A DNA stretch of 64,000 bases from an uncultured Elusimicrobiales bacterium (lineage in GTDB: Bacteria > Elusimicrobiota > Elusimicrobia > Elusimicrobiales > Elusimicrobiaceae): contig CAKUKI010000003.1 of NCBI GenBank assembly GCA_934662565.1, positions 248,001 to 312,000 on the forward strand, written 5' to 3'. This document shows positions 33,754 through 42,442 of the stretch, one piece after another (within the stretch, counting starts at the first letter, position 1; every line of letters starts with the position of its first letter). The notes under the pieces are model-generated. The model was not told the origin of the DNA. It saw only the letters and a list, made by a program, of their open reading frames with translations, and ran no database searches. The position numbers and the translations under genes are program-made.

Positions 33754-35010
33754 TTATCCAATATGCAGGCCTTGCGGGTTGCCGGTGGTTTCCTGCGGAG
33801 GAATATCCGCCGGCAGAACGGGGTGGCGGGCGTAAATTTTGTTTACCAATACGGCAATCGCGCCGTCACCCGTCACATTGCAAGCCGTGCCAAAGGAGTC
33901 CATGGCAATATACAGGGCAATCATTAGCCCCAGTTCCGCTTCCCCAAACCCCAGCATACTTTGCAAAATGCCCAGTGCCGCCATAATGGCCCCACCGGGG
34001 ACTCCGGGGGCGGCTACCATGGTTATCCCCAGCATAAAAATAAATCCGGCATATTGGGTGAAATCCAACGGGCGGCCCAGCATTAAAAAAATGGCCATGG
34101 AACACGCCACAATCTTCATGGTACTGCCGGATAAGTGAATGGTGGCGCACAAGGGCACTACAAAGCCGGCAATTTCTTTTTGCACGCCCAATTTTTCCAC
34201 CTGTTTTAAGTTAACGGGAATGGTGGCGGCGGAAGATTGCGTGCCCAAAGCCGTCATGTAGGAAACCATCATGGTTTTAAGCATAGCAAACGGATTTTTG
34301 TGCGCCACCAACCCAGCCAGCGTAAATTGCAACACCAGCATTACGGCGGTAATGGCAAAAATCAGCACGATAATTTTGGCAAATACGCCCAGCACCGTAG
34401 CCACTTGCCCTCCAACCGTCATATTCAAAAAAATGCCGAAAATATACAACGGCAAGAGCGGAATAATTACTGCCACAATCACATGGTCTATAATATCCCT
34501 AAAATCCTGCATAGCCCCTTTCAGGCGGCTGCCGTTAATTACCGCCATTCCCAACCCTAAGGTAAATGCTAATACCAAGGCGGTCATTACGTCCATTAAT
34601 GGGGGCATGGCAATTGTAAAGTACGGTTTTAACGCCACCGCTTGCCCAAAGGAAGTAATACGGTCCGCGGCGGTAATAATCCACGGGTAAGTAAGGTCCG
34701 CTACCCCATAGCTAAAAAATCCCGCAGCCAAGGTAAACCCATAGGCCAAAACGGTGGTAATAAGCAGCATTTTACCCGCACTGCGGCCCAGTTCCGCAAT
34801 CCCCGGTGCCACCAAACCCACAATAAGCAGCGGGATAATAAACCCTAAAAAATTGCCAAAAATGCCGTTAATAGTAATAAATATGCGGGTCAGCCATGGC
34901 GGGAAAAACAATCCGCACACAATGCCAGCCGCAATCGCACAGAGTACTGCCGGCAAAAGGCCCCATTTTAATTTGAGTTTTAATAATTTTCTTTTTTTGA
35001 ATTTAAGCAT
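33754..35010 (-). CDS. Dicarboxylate/amino acid:cation symporter (DAACS family)
   Basis: A 418-residue membrane transporter of the glutamate/aspartate/serine symporter family (GltP, DctA, SstT). Family signatures: re-entrant hairpin 1 with the serine-rich TALGTQSSAATIPV, the following LCATIHLSGSTMKI, and the second hairpin with GVPGGAIMAALGIL; a late NVTGDGA replaces the usual NVxGD. The substrate is probably an acidic or small amino acid. AAGG precedes the ATG. It is divergent from the RNase H gene and stands alone. Confidence 0.88.
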   Translation of the reverse strand: MLKFKKRKLLKLKLKWGLLPAVLCAIAAGIVCGLFFPPWLTRIFITINGIFGNFLGFIIPLLIVGLVAPGIAELGRSAGKMLLITTVLAYGFTLAAGFFSYGVADLTYPWIITAADRITSFGQAVALKPYFTIAMPPLMDVMTALVLAFTLGLGMAVINGSRLKGAMQDFRDIIDHVIVAVIIPLLPLYIFGIFLNMTVGGQVATVLGVFAKIIVLIFAITAVMLVLQFTLAGLVAHKNPFAMLKTMMVSYMTALGTQSSAATIPVNLKQVEKLGVQKEIAGFVVPLCATIHLSGSTMKIVACSMAIFLMLGRPLDFTQYAGFIFMLGITMVAAPGVPGGAIMAALGILQSMLGFGEAELGLMIALYIAMDSFGTACNVTGDGAIAVLVNKIYARHPVLPADIPPQETTGNPQGLHIG

Positions 35011-35093
35011 AAGTGTTTGCCTTTTTTATTAAAATAAATAACTTTTTTATTATACGATAATATAGCGGTATCCGGCGCATTTTTTTGTATATT

Positions 35094-35102
35094 TGCTAAA
35101 AT
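35094..35102 (+). promoter_or_regulatory. Extended -10 element 7 nt from the RNase H start codon
   Basis: TGC followed by TAAAAT (35097-35102), then ATAACGT and ATG. No Shine-Dalgarno lies in the gap. Confidence 0.55.
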
Positions 35103-35109
35103 ATAACGT

Positions 35110-35682
35110 ATGAAAATAAAGATAAGTATAGACGGCGGCAGCCGCGGCAATCCGGGGCTTGGTGCGGCGGCGTATGTAATTTGCAATACGGAGGGGAAAA
35201 TTTTAGCGCAAGAGGGGCATTTTATGCCTCATTGTACGAATAATCAGGCAGAATACACCGCCTTAAAATTAGCCCTGATAAAAGCGGGGGAATTGGGGGC
35301 CACGGAATTATTTATCCAGTCCGATTCTTTATTACTGGTTAAGCAGTATTTGGGCGAATATAAAATAAAACATCCGGATTTGGCGGCCCGCATGGCGGTT
35401 ATACGCAAGTTAGCGGCGCGGTTTACTATCCATATCCAACACGTTTTGCGCCACTTAAACAAAGCGCCGGATGCGCTGGCGAATAAGGCCATGGATGCCA
35501 AACAGTCGTTGGGGTTCAACCCGATTGTCCACTTACCGCAAGATGAAGAAATTTTAACTCCGTCTGCGCCGGATAATAGCGTAAACGGGGTGGAAGTAAA
35601 ACCGGTGGAGCGGCAGGAAACGCGCCCGCCCGCCAAAAAAAACAAAGGGCCCAAGCAGCCGGATTTATTCGGCGGCTTTTAA
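35110..35682 (+). CDS. Ribonuclease HI family protein
   Basis: RNase H-fold nuclease cleaving the RNA strand of RNA-DNA hybrids. Catalytic acids are visible: Asp in SIDGGSRGNPG, Glu in NNQAEYTAL, Asp in IQSDSLLLV and the late Asp in NKAPDALANKAM. The fold takes about 135 residues; the remaining 55 form a charged, Pro-rich tail ending KGPKQPDLFGGF, which could be a disordered interaction tail. It looks leaderless. It ends 34 bp before the RNase P RNA. Confidence 0.9.
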   Translation: MKIKISIDGGSRGNPGLGAAAYVICNTEGKILAQEGHFMPHCTNNQAEYTALKLALIKAGELGATELFIQSDSLLLVKQYLGEYKIKHPDLAARMAVIRKLAARFTIHIQHVLRHLNKAPDALANKAMDAKQSLGFNPIVHLPQDEEILTPSAPDNSVNGVEVKPVERQETRPPAKKNKGPKQPDLFGGF

Positions 35683-35696
35683 TTGTGCGCGGCATT

Positions 35697-35705
35697 TGGT
35701 AAAAT
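35697..35705 (+). promoter_or_regulatory. Extended -10 element of rnpB
   Basis: TGG followed by TAAAAT (35700-35705), about 11 nt before the P1 helix of the RNase P RNA. Confidence 0.5.
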
Positions 35706-35716
35706 TTTTAAGATTT

Positions 35717-36057
35717 ACAAACAACCCAGATAACCGCCCCCAGCCAATTGCGGCTCAAGGGGGAGGAACTTCCGGACTCCACAAGGCAGTGCGCCGCTTG
35801 AAAAGGCGGGACGGCGGGGCCATATCCCCGCTGGACGGAAAGTGCAACAGAAAGTATACCGCCCGCAAGGGTAAGGGTGAAATGGCGGGGTAAGAGCCCG
35901 CCGCATAGCCGGCAACGGCTATGGCACGGTAAACCCCGCATGGAGCAAGGCCAAGCCGGTCCACACGCTGCCCGCGTTCGTGACCAAGTAGGCCGCTTAG
36001 AGTAATGGTTATCACAGCCCGCAAGGGTTGACAGAATCTGGGGTATCGGTTGTTTGT
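35717..36057 (+). ncRNA. rnpB: RNase P RNA, bacterial type A-like
   Basis: Catalytic RNA that matures tRNA 5' ends. Conserved blocks appear in order: GGAGGAACTTCCGGACTCC, ACAGAAAGTATACCGCC, GGTAAGGGTGAAA, GGGGTAAGAGCCC, GGCACGGTAAACCCC, GGAGCAAGGCCAAG and ACAGAATCTGGGGTAT. P1 is a perfect 10-bp helix, ACAAACAACC (35717-35726) with GGTTGTTTGT (36048-36057), and sets the ends. Length is about 341 nt. Short open frames on both strands here are not genes. Confidence 0.97.
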
Positions 36058-36059
36058 GG

Positions 36060-36091
36060 CCCGTGTTCCCTTTTGGGGGCGCGGGTTTTTT
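36060..36091 (+). terminator. Terminator of rnpB
   Basis: An 11-bp stem with three G-T pairs (36060-36070 with 36075-36085) around TTTT, followed by six T. Confidence 0.85.
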
Positions 36092-36143
36092 ATTTGCGCC
36101 TAAAATCCGGCGGGAATTTTTAATGGACGGTTTTTTCTGCCGC

Positions 36144-36178
36144 AAAAAGCCCCGCACGCTAAATAGTGTGCGGGGCTT
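36144..36178 (-). terminator. Terminator of gdhA
   Basis: An 11-bp perfect stem (36147-36157 with 36168-36178) read on the minus strand and followed by T5, 22 bp after the gdhA stop. Confidence 0.85.
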
Positions 36179-36200
36179 AAATTTGCGAGGTTAGGCCGTT

Positions 36201-37550
36201 TTACACTAAGCCTTGGTCAATCATGGCATCTGCCACTTTTTTGAAGCCAAAGATGTTGGCTCCGGCCATATAATCACCGGTCATACCGTACATGGCGGCG
36301 GCTTCCAAACAGTTTTGGTGAATACTGTTCATAATGCGCTGGAGGTATTTTTCCACTTCTTCGCGGGTCCAATATATACGCATACTGTTTTGGGTCATTT
36401 CCAAACCGGAAACGGCCACCCCGCCCGCGTTGGAGGCTTTGCCGGGGGAATATAAAAGTTTGGCCGCTTTAATGCGCTCTATCGCTTCCGGCGTACACGG
36501 CATATTGGAGCCTTCGCAAACGCCTTTACAGCCGTTAGCAATAAGCTGTTGGGCATCCTGTCCGTCCAGTTCGTTTTCACACGCGGTGGGGAAGGCGTAA
36601 TCACACGGAATATCCCATGTTTTTTTGCCGGCCCTAAAGTGCGCCCCGTGGAATTTTTTGTCGTAATCTTTCAAACTTCCGCGGCGCACAAATACCAACT
36701 CTTTCATGTACGCCAAGCGTTCTTCGTCTATGCCGTGTTCGTCGTAGATACTGCCGTCGTAATCCATGAATCCCACCACTTTGGCCCCCAGTTGGGTCAG
36801 TTTTTCCATGGTGTAAATGCCCACGTTGCCCGCGCCGGATATAATGCACGTTTTGCCCGCTAAACTATCGCCTTTGTGGCGCAACATTTCTTGCGCAAAA
36901 TACGCCACCCCGTAGCCGGTGGCTTCCGGCCGCAAAAGGCTGCCGCCCCAGTTGGGTTTTTTGCCTGTAAACGCACCGGTAAAATCGTTCGTCAGCTTTT
37001 TATACTGGCCAAACATATAGCCAATTTCCCGCGCGCCGCAGCCTAAATCTCCGGCGGGGATATCGGTATGATAGCCGATATGGTGGTAAAGTTCGTTAAT
37101 AAAAGAATGGCAAAAACGCATAACTTCACTGTCTGTTTTGCCGCGGGTATCAAAATCACTGCCGCCTTTGCCGCCGCCCAGCGGAAGCGTGGTTAAACTA
37201 TTTTTGAAAACTTGTTCAAAGCCTAAAAACTTCAGCACGTCTTGGTTGACGGTGGCGTGGAAACGCATGCCGCCTTTATACGGCCCTAAGGCACTGTTGT
37301 ATTGCACACGGAAACCGCGGTTGACGTGAATTTCGCCCTTATCATCTTGCCACGGCACGCGGAAGATAATGGTGCGTTCCGGTTCTACAATGCGTTCCAA
37401 AATGCGCTCTTTAATATATTTGGGGTTTTGTTGTAAAACAGGCGTGAGGGTGGAAACTACTTCTTGCACGGCTTGATGAAATACCCGTTGGGCGGGGTCT
37501 TTTTGAATTAGATTTTCTAAAAACTGCGCGGTATAAGCGTTCGTGTCCAT
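36201..37550 (-). CDS. gdhA: NADP-type glutamate dehydrogenase
   Basis: Interconverts 2-oxoglutarate plus ammonium and glutamate; the main ammonium-assimilating or glutamate-degrading enzyme depending on flux. Signatures: GPYKGGMRFHATVNQDVLKF with the substrate-binding Lys, PLGGGKGGSDFD with the catalytic Lys, PAGDLGCG, and GAGNVGIYTMEKL of the Rossmann domain. Its 449 residues match the hexameric small form. A strong AGGAGG ribosome site (37556-37561) and a TATAAT promoter suggest high expression. Its presence beside amino-acid carriers fits amino-acid metabolism. Confidence 0.96.
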   Translation of the reverse strand: MDTNAYTAQFLENLIQKDPAQRVFHQAVQEVVSTLTPVLQQNPKYIKERILERIVEPERTIIFRVPWQDDKGEIHVNRGFRVQYNSALGPYKGGMRFHATVNQDVLKFLGFEQVFKNSLTTLPLGGGKGGSDFDTRGKTDSEVMRFCHSFINELYHHIGYHTDIPAGDLGCGAREIGYMFGQYKKLTNDFTGAFTGKKPNWGGSLLRPEATGYGVAYFAQEMLRHKGDSLAGKTCIISGAGNVGIYTMEKLTQLGAKVVGFMDYDGSIYDEHGIDEERLAYMKELVFVRRGSLKDYDKKFHGAHFRAGKKTWDIPCDYAFPTACENELDGQDAQQLIANGCKGVCEGSNMPCTPEAIERIKAAKLLYSPGKASNAGGVAVSGLEMTQNSMRIYWTREEVEKYLQRIMNSIHQNCLEAAAMYGMTGDYMAGANIFGFKKVADAMIDQGLV

Positions 37551-37576
37551 AGTGTCCTCCTAAATGGGATACTTCT

Positions 37577-37604
37577 ATTATAACAACAATTTGCCCAAGT
37601 GCAA
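37577..37604 (-). promoter_or_regulatory. Promoter of gdhA
   Basis: On the minus strand TTGCAC (37599-37604), 16 bp, then a perfect TATAAT (37577-37582), with a leader of about 20 nt holding AGGAGG. Confidence 0.7.
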
Positions 37605-37632
37605 GTGCTTGCCGCGGCGGGGGGATTTTTGC

Positions 37633-37655
37633 CATAATACAAGTTAGCATAACTT
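37633..37655 (+). promoter_or_regulatory. Promoter and candidate operator of the DtxR-like gene
   Basis: CATAAT (37633-37638) is the likely -10. Just downstream lies a perfect dyad, AAGTTA-GCA-TAACTT (37641-37655), which would cover the transcription start. Its TTA/TAA core resembles iron- or manganese-responsive DtxR/MntR boxes, so autoregulation by the downstream gene is plausible. Confidence 0.45.
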
Positions 37656-37674
37656 AACTTTCGGGGGTATTTGT

Positions 37675-38064
37675 ATGGTGCAGGAATTATCGTCCAATAT
37701 GGAAGACTATTTGGAAGCCGTTTTGTTGGTGGCTAACGAAAACGGCCGTGCCCGCATTACGGATATACGGGATATGTTGGGCGTAAAAACCCCCAGCGTG
37801 ACGGGCGCGGTGGCCGCTTTGGTTAAAATGGGCTTTTTAATGCACGAGCCGTACCGGGGCGTGGAGCTGACCCCCAAAGGGCGCGCCGCGGCCGAGGACG
37901 TCAAACGCCGCCACGCTATTTTAAGCCGCTTTTTGCGCGAAGTGATTGGCGTTAGCGCGCGCACGGCCGATATTGATGCCTGCAAAATGGAGCATACCGT
38001 CAGTCGGGAAACGATTTCCAAACTGCACGAATATTTACACAAGCAAACGGACTCGCAAAATTAA
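37675..38064 (+). CDS. DtxR/MntR-family metal-dependent regulator
   Basis: A 129-residue winged-helix repressor. The N-terminal SSNMEDYLEAVLLVANENGRARITDIRDMLGVKTPSVTGAVAAL is the family's HTH, and the C-terminal half (HAILSRFLREVIGVSARTADIDACKMEHTVS) is the dimerisation helix with metal-ligand residues (Cys, Glu, His). There is no SH3-like domain, so it is closer to MntR than DtxR. Metal (Fe or Mn) is uncertain. A dyad lies in its own promoter. ileS begins 80 bp later with its own promoter signals. Confidence 0.88.
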   Translation: MVQELSSNMEDYLEAVLLVANENGRARITDIRDMLGVKTPSVTGAVAALVKMGFLMHEPYRGVELTPKGRAAAEDVKRRHAILSRFLREVIGVSARTADIDACKMEHTVSRETISKLHEYLHKQTDSQN

Positions 38065-38144
38065 TAGGCAAAGAACGGTTCTATATCCCTCAAATTTTCT
38101 ATAATATAAATATCCTTAATATATATACGGAGTGAATTTTTATC

Positions 38145-40973
38145 ATGGCAAAAAACAGTAAAAACAAATATTCCGCCACGGTACTTTTACCGCAGACGGA
38201 TTTTCCTATGCGTGCGGGGTTGGTGCAAAAAGAGCCGCTTATTTTAGATTTTTGGAAGAAATTGGACCTTTATCAGGCTATGCTTAAAAAGAACGAAGCC
38301 GGCCGCCACTTTATTCTGCACGATGGCCCGCCCTATGCCAACGGTAAAATACATATTGGGCACGCATTGGATAAAACCATTAAGGATATTATGCTTAAAA
38401 GCAGGGCATTAATGGGCTGTTATACGCCTTATGTGCCGGGGTGGGACTGCCATGGCCTGCCAATTGAACAGGCACTGCTTAAAGAATTAAAACAAGATAA
38501 AAAACACATTACGGATGTGCCCGCTTTCCGCAAAAAAGCGCGTGAATTTGCTGCCAAATTTATTGATATCCAACGGCAAGGGTTTAAGCGTTTGGGCGTA
38601 CAGGCGGATTGGGATAACCCCTATCTGACCATGTCCCCCCGCTACGAAGGCATTACGATTGGCGTGTTTTTGGATTTGATTGAAAAAGGCTACGTTTATA
38701 AAGGCCAAAAAACTATTACTTGGTGCCCCCATTGTGAAACGGCGTTGGCAGATGCGGAAACCGAGTATAAAGATGTGGAATCTACCTCTATTTATTTGCG
38801 CTTCCGTTTGGCGCGCCCTACGGCGGAAGTGTTTGGCGAGTTGGATTTTTCCAAACCGGTATCTTTAGCGGTGTGGACCACTACGCCGTGGACGATTCCG
38901 TCCAACATGGCGGCGGCGGTTTCCAATACGGAAGACTACGCCATTTTGAAAGACTCCAAAACGGGCGAATACTACATTGTGGCCGAAAAGCTGGCCGAAG
39001 AATTTGTAAAAAATACCGGAGTGGATGTGACCCAAGCCGGCAAAGTTTCCGGTGCCAAACTGGTGGGCCTCACCTACAAACACCCGCTTTCCGGTAAGGA
39101 AAACCCCATCATCTGGACGGACTTTGTGACCATGGACGCTGGGGTGGGTATTGTGCATATTGCCCCCGGTCATGGGGAGGACGACTTCCGCGCCGGTAAA
39201 CAATGGGGGCTGGATGTTTTCTGTCCGGTGGACGAAAAAGGGTGCTATACCAAAGATGCCGGCATTTTTGAAGGAATGCACGTTTTTGAAGCCAACCCCA
39301 AAATGGTGCAAAAGCTGGACGAACTCGGCGCGCTGATTAAAGAACAAAAAATCACGCACAGCTACCCGCACTGCTGGCGCTGCCATAACCCCATTATCTT
39401 CCGCGCTACGGAACAATGGTTTATGAGCATTGATAAAGACGGCCTGCGCCAAAAACTGCAGGACGGCTTAAAAGATGTAAAATTCTATCCGGCCGGCGGC
39501 GAAGAACGCATGCGCGCTATGATTGGCTTGCGTCCGGATTGGTGTTTGTCGCGCCAGCGCTTCTGGGGCACGCCCGTCACCATTTTGTATTGCAAAAAAT
39601 GCGGCAAGGCTCAAACAGACCATAACCTGTTTACCTTTATTAAAGATCGCGCCATGAAAGAAGGTTCCGATTTTTGGTTCACGGACCCTGTGGAAAAATT
39701 AATGCCGCAAGGGTACACTTGCGAATGTGGCTGCCAAGACTTCCGCAAAGAAACGGATATTTTGGATGTGTGGTTGGATTCCGGCGTATCTTGGGCGGCG
39801 GTATTGAAAGACCGCGGGCTGGATTTTCCGGCGGATGTATATTCCGAAGGCTCCGACCAACACCGCGGCTGGTTCCAAAGCTCTTATATCCCTTCGTTCA
39901 CCTTGGAAGGCGTCGCGCCTTTCAAAAACATTGTCACGCACGGGATGGTGCTGGACCAAAACGGCCGCCCTATGCACAAATCGTTAGGAAACAGCGTGGC
40001 GCCGGAAGATGTTATCGGCAAATTCGGTGCGGATATTTTGCGCCTGTGGGTGGCACTGTCCGACTATCAGGAAGACGTGCGCATTTCCGATGAAATTTTA
40101 GGCGGGCCGGTGGATACTTACCGCAAGTTGCGTAATACCATCCGCTATGCGCTGGGCAACTTGTTTGATTACGACCCCGCCCAACACCGCGTGGCTCCGG
40201 CCGATATGACGGAAATGGACCAATATATGCTCGGCCGTTTGGATTCTTTAATTCAAGAAGTGCGCAAAGGCTACGAAACCTTTAATTTCCGCCAAGCTAT
40301 GCGCGCGGTGGCTAACTTCTGCATTTTGGATTTGTCCTCCTTTATGTTGGATGCGTCCAAAGACCGCTTGTATACGTTGGGTGCCAGTGCCCATTCCCGC
40401 CGCAGTGCGCAAACGGCTTTGGCGGAAATTGTGCAAACCTTGCTACAACTGATGGCGCCGGTGCTTTCGTTCACGGCGGAAGAAGCGTGGCAGGTATTGC
40501 TTAAAACCAAAGCGGGGGCCGGTTTGCCGCCCAGCATTTTCCTGTCCGATATGCCGTGCAATTCGTCCATGGTTCCCAATGTAAAATTGGAAGAAAAGTG
40601 GAATAAAATTCGCGACGTGCGCGACTTAGTGCAAAAAGAGCTGGAAACCGCCCGCCAGAAAGGTGTAATTGGAGCGTCGTTGGAAGCCAAAGTGATTTTC
40701 AAAACTTCCAGTCCGGAAATGAAACAATTTTTGCAGGCAACAAAAGCCCTGTGGCCGGAAATTGCCATTGTGTCGGCGGTGGATGTGCAAGACGGAGCCG
40801 ACGAATTGACGATTGAAGCCGTCCATGCGTCCGGCAGCAAATGCCCGCGTTGCTGGCAGTGGAAAGAGGATATTGGCGCGGACCCCAAACATACGGATTT
40901 GTGCGCCCGTTGCGCCGCCGTATTGGAGCGGGAGGGTTTAACCGTCCCCGCCGAGGAGCCCGCCGGTGTCTAA
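38145..40973 (+). CDS. ileS: Isoleucyl-tRNA synthetase
   Basis: Charges tRNA-Ile and edits valine. HIGH motif: PPYANGKIHIGHALDKT. The second signature reads PMHKSLGN rather than KMSKSLGN, a variant but with the last Lys kept. The CP1 editing domain holds TTPWTIPSNMAA. A C-terminal zinc finger (CPRCWQW ... CARC) is present. The length of 942 matches the bacterial type. TATAAT lies about 45 bp and GGAG about 11 bp before the ATG. No T-box is visible. It heads a seven-gene operon; lspA overlaps its end. Confidence 0.96.
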   Translation: MAKNSKNKYSATVLLPQTDFPMRAGLVQKEPLILDFWKKLDLYQAMLKKNEAGRHFILHDGPPYANGKIHIGHALDKTIKDIMLKSRALMGCYTPYVPGWDCHGLPIEQALLKELKQDKKHITDVPAFRKKAREFAAKFIDIQRQGFKRLGVQADWDNPYLTMSPRYEGITIGVFLDLIEKGYVYKGQKTITWCPHCETALADAETEYKDVESTSIYLRFRLARPTAEVFGELDFSKPVSLAVWTTTPWTIPSNMAAAVSNTEDYAILKDSKTGEYYIVAEKLAEEFVKNTGVDVTQAGKVSGAKLVGLTYKHPLSGKENPIIWTDFVTMDAGVGIVHIAPGHGEDDFRAGKQWGLDVFCPVDEKGCYTKDAGIFEGMHVFEANPKMVQKLDELGALIKEQKITHSYPHCWRCHNPIIFRATEQWFMSIDKDGLRQKLQDGLKDVKFYPAGGEERMRAMIGLRPDWCLSRQRFWGTPVTILYCKKCGKAQTDHNLFTFIKDRAMKEGSDFWFTDPVEKLMPQGYTCECGCQDFRKETDILDVWLDSGVSWAAVLKDRGLDFPADVYSEGSDQHRGWFQSSYIPSFTLEGVAPFKNIVTHGMVLDQNGRPMHKSLGNSVAPEDVIGKFGADILRLWVALSDYQEDVRISDEILGGPVDTYRKLRNTIRYALGNLFDYDPAQHRVAPADMTEMDQYMLGRLDSLIQEVRKGYETFNFRQAMRAVANFCILDLSSFMLDASKDRLYTLGASAHSRRSAQTALAEIVQTLLQLMAPVLSFTAEEAWQVLLKTKAGAGLPPSIFLSDMPCNSSMVPNVKLEEKWNKIRDVRDLVQKELETARQKGVIGASLEAKVIFKTSSPEMKQFLQATKALWPEIAIVSAVDVQDGADELTIEAVHASGSKCPRCWQWKEDIGADPKHTDLCARCAAVLEREGLTVPAEEPAGV

Positions 40974-41457
40974 CGCATTAAGCGCGCTGAAAAACTGGTT
41001 AACGGCTAATAAGGCCGTGTGGATTTTTGGCGCGCTTATTATCGCGCTGGACCGCGCCAGCAAAGTGTGGGCGTTGGCTTATTTGCAAATGCGGGATGTG
41101 GAGTTCTTCCCGTATTTTAGGTTGCACTATGTGGAAAATACCGGCATGGCCTTTGGACTTATGCAAAACGGCAACTTACTGCTTATTGGGGTGATGGTAG
41201 CGGTGTTGGCGTATTTGGCATACAGTTGGAAGGAGCTTGCGGCGAACGGCCCTTTGGTTAAATGGGGGGCTTTGTGTATTTTTGCCGGAGCGTTGGGCAA
41301 TCTTTATGATAGAATAACATTAGGCTTTGTGGTGGATTTTTTGGATTTTAGGGTTTGGCCCGTTTTTAACGTGGCGGATTCTTTCATTACCATAGGCGGT
41401 GTTTTGCTGGCGGTGGCATTGCTAAAGCCGGCTAAAAAAACGCAGGAGGAAAAATGA
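40966..41457 (+). CDS. lspA: Lipoprotein signal peptidase (signal peptidase II)
   Basis: Cleaves prolipoproteins in the inner membrane after lipidation. Four membrane helices. Conserved NTGMAFGL, the first catalytic Asp region GALGNLYDRITLGFVVDFLDF and the second in FNVADSFITIGG are intact. It starts with GTG at 40966, overlapping the ileS stop by 8 bp; ileS-lspA is a common bacterial pair. Its substrates include several lipoproteins in this window. Length 163. Confidence 0.95.
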   Translation: MSNALSALKNWLTANKAVWIFGALIIALDRASKVWALAYLQMRDVEFFPYFRLHYVENTGMAFGLMQNGNLLLIGVMVAVLAYLAYSWKELAANGPLVKWGALCIFAGALGNLYDRITLGFVVDFLDFRVWPVFNVADSFITIGGVLLAVALLKPAKKTQEEK

Positions 41458-42434
41458 AAAAATGTTTAGTTTTGGCCGTTTCCGTATTGTTATTAGCCGC
41501 TTGCACAAGCAAGCAAGATAAACTTTTTAAGCAGGCCCAACTGGCTAGCGATAAAGGCGAATTTACCAAAGCCATCCAGTTATATACGGCGGTATTAAAA
41601 CAGAACCCCAAACATATTGCCGCGCGTACCAACCGTGGGGTGTTGTTTGAACGGCTGAAAACCAAATCCGCACGGGAACGCCTGAAAAACCAAAAACTGG
41701 CCGAGCAAGATTATGTAAAAGCGTTGGAAGGCGCCCCCAATGTGCCGGAAACGTACAACAATTTAGGCGCGCTACTACTGGATATGGGCCGCTATTCGGA
41801 CGCGGTGTACTATTTACAGCGTGCCACCAATATCCGCCCCAAATATTTTATGGCGTGGATGAACTTGGGGATTGCCTATTATCAGCAAGGCCGTGTGACG
41901 GAATCCCTGACCAGCTTTGCCAAGGCGTATAATATCCGGCAGGATTACCCGATGTTTTTCTTAAACCGCGGGTTGGCTTATTTTGCTTTGGGCGATTATG
42001 AAGCCGCCGTGGCGGATTATACCACCCTACTGCGCTTACAGGGGCCGTCTGCCCGTGCGCTTTTGGAACGCGGCCGCGCATTTGCCAAAATGAAATACTA
42101 TGCCAACGCCATGGACGATTTTGAACAAGCCGCCCGCTTAAAACCCACTTATGCACTGGCCTATTATTATATGGGGGAACTATTGTTCCAGCGGGGCGAA
42201 ACGGATGCGGCCTTGGGTATGCTAGCCAAAACCAAAGAGCTTGCCAGTAAATATGTGCCCGCATACGACCTGATGGGTGATATGTTGGCGCTGGAAGACC
42301 CGCAAGGGGCCGTGGCAAACTATTTGGTGGCCCGTAAGTTGGACCCGTCTAACGCCGCTAAATACGATTATAAAATGAGAATGATGCGCACAGATGCCGG
42401 CCGTAAGGCTATTGTGGCGCGCCGTTTCCTGTAA
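41454..42434 (+). CDS. TPR-repeat lipoprotein
   Basis: A lipobox with Cys at residue 17 (LLLAAC) is followed by about seven TPR units, for example KAIQLYTAVLKQNPKHIAARTNRG, AVYYLQRATNIRPKYFMAWMNLG and AMDDFEQAARLKPTYALAYYYMG. The 326-residue product is probably an outer-membrane-facing scaffold, similar in kind to NlpI or PilF; no catalytic motif is seen. It overlaps lspA by 4 bp (ATGA). Confidence 0.88.
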   Translation: MKKCLVLAVSVLLLAACTSKQDKLFKQAQLASDKGEFTKAIQLYTAVLKQNPKHIAARTNRGVLFERLKTKSARERLKNQKLAEQDYVKALEGAPNVPETYNNLGALLLDMGRYSDAVYYLQRATNIRPKYFMAWMNLGIAYYQQGRVTESLTSFAKAYNIRQDYPMFFLNRGLAYFALGDYEAAVADYTTLLRLQGPSARALLERGRAFAKMKYYANAMDDFEQAARLKPTYALAYYYMGELLFQRGETDAALGMLAKTKELASKYVPAYDLMGDMLALEDPQGAVANYLVARKLDPSNAAKYDYKMRMMRTDAGRKAIVARRFL

Positions 42435-42442
42435 AAATTTTT

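Noticed and set aside
35696..36157. Open frames on both strands around 35.7-36.1 kb
   Set aside because: They lie over the RNase P RNA, whose conserved blocks and P1 helix are clear.
38065..38144. Possible T-box leader before ileS
   Set aside because: The gap is 80 bp, too short, and lacks the T-box motif and antiterminator.
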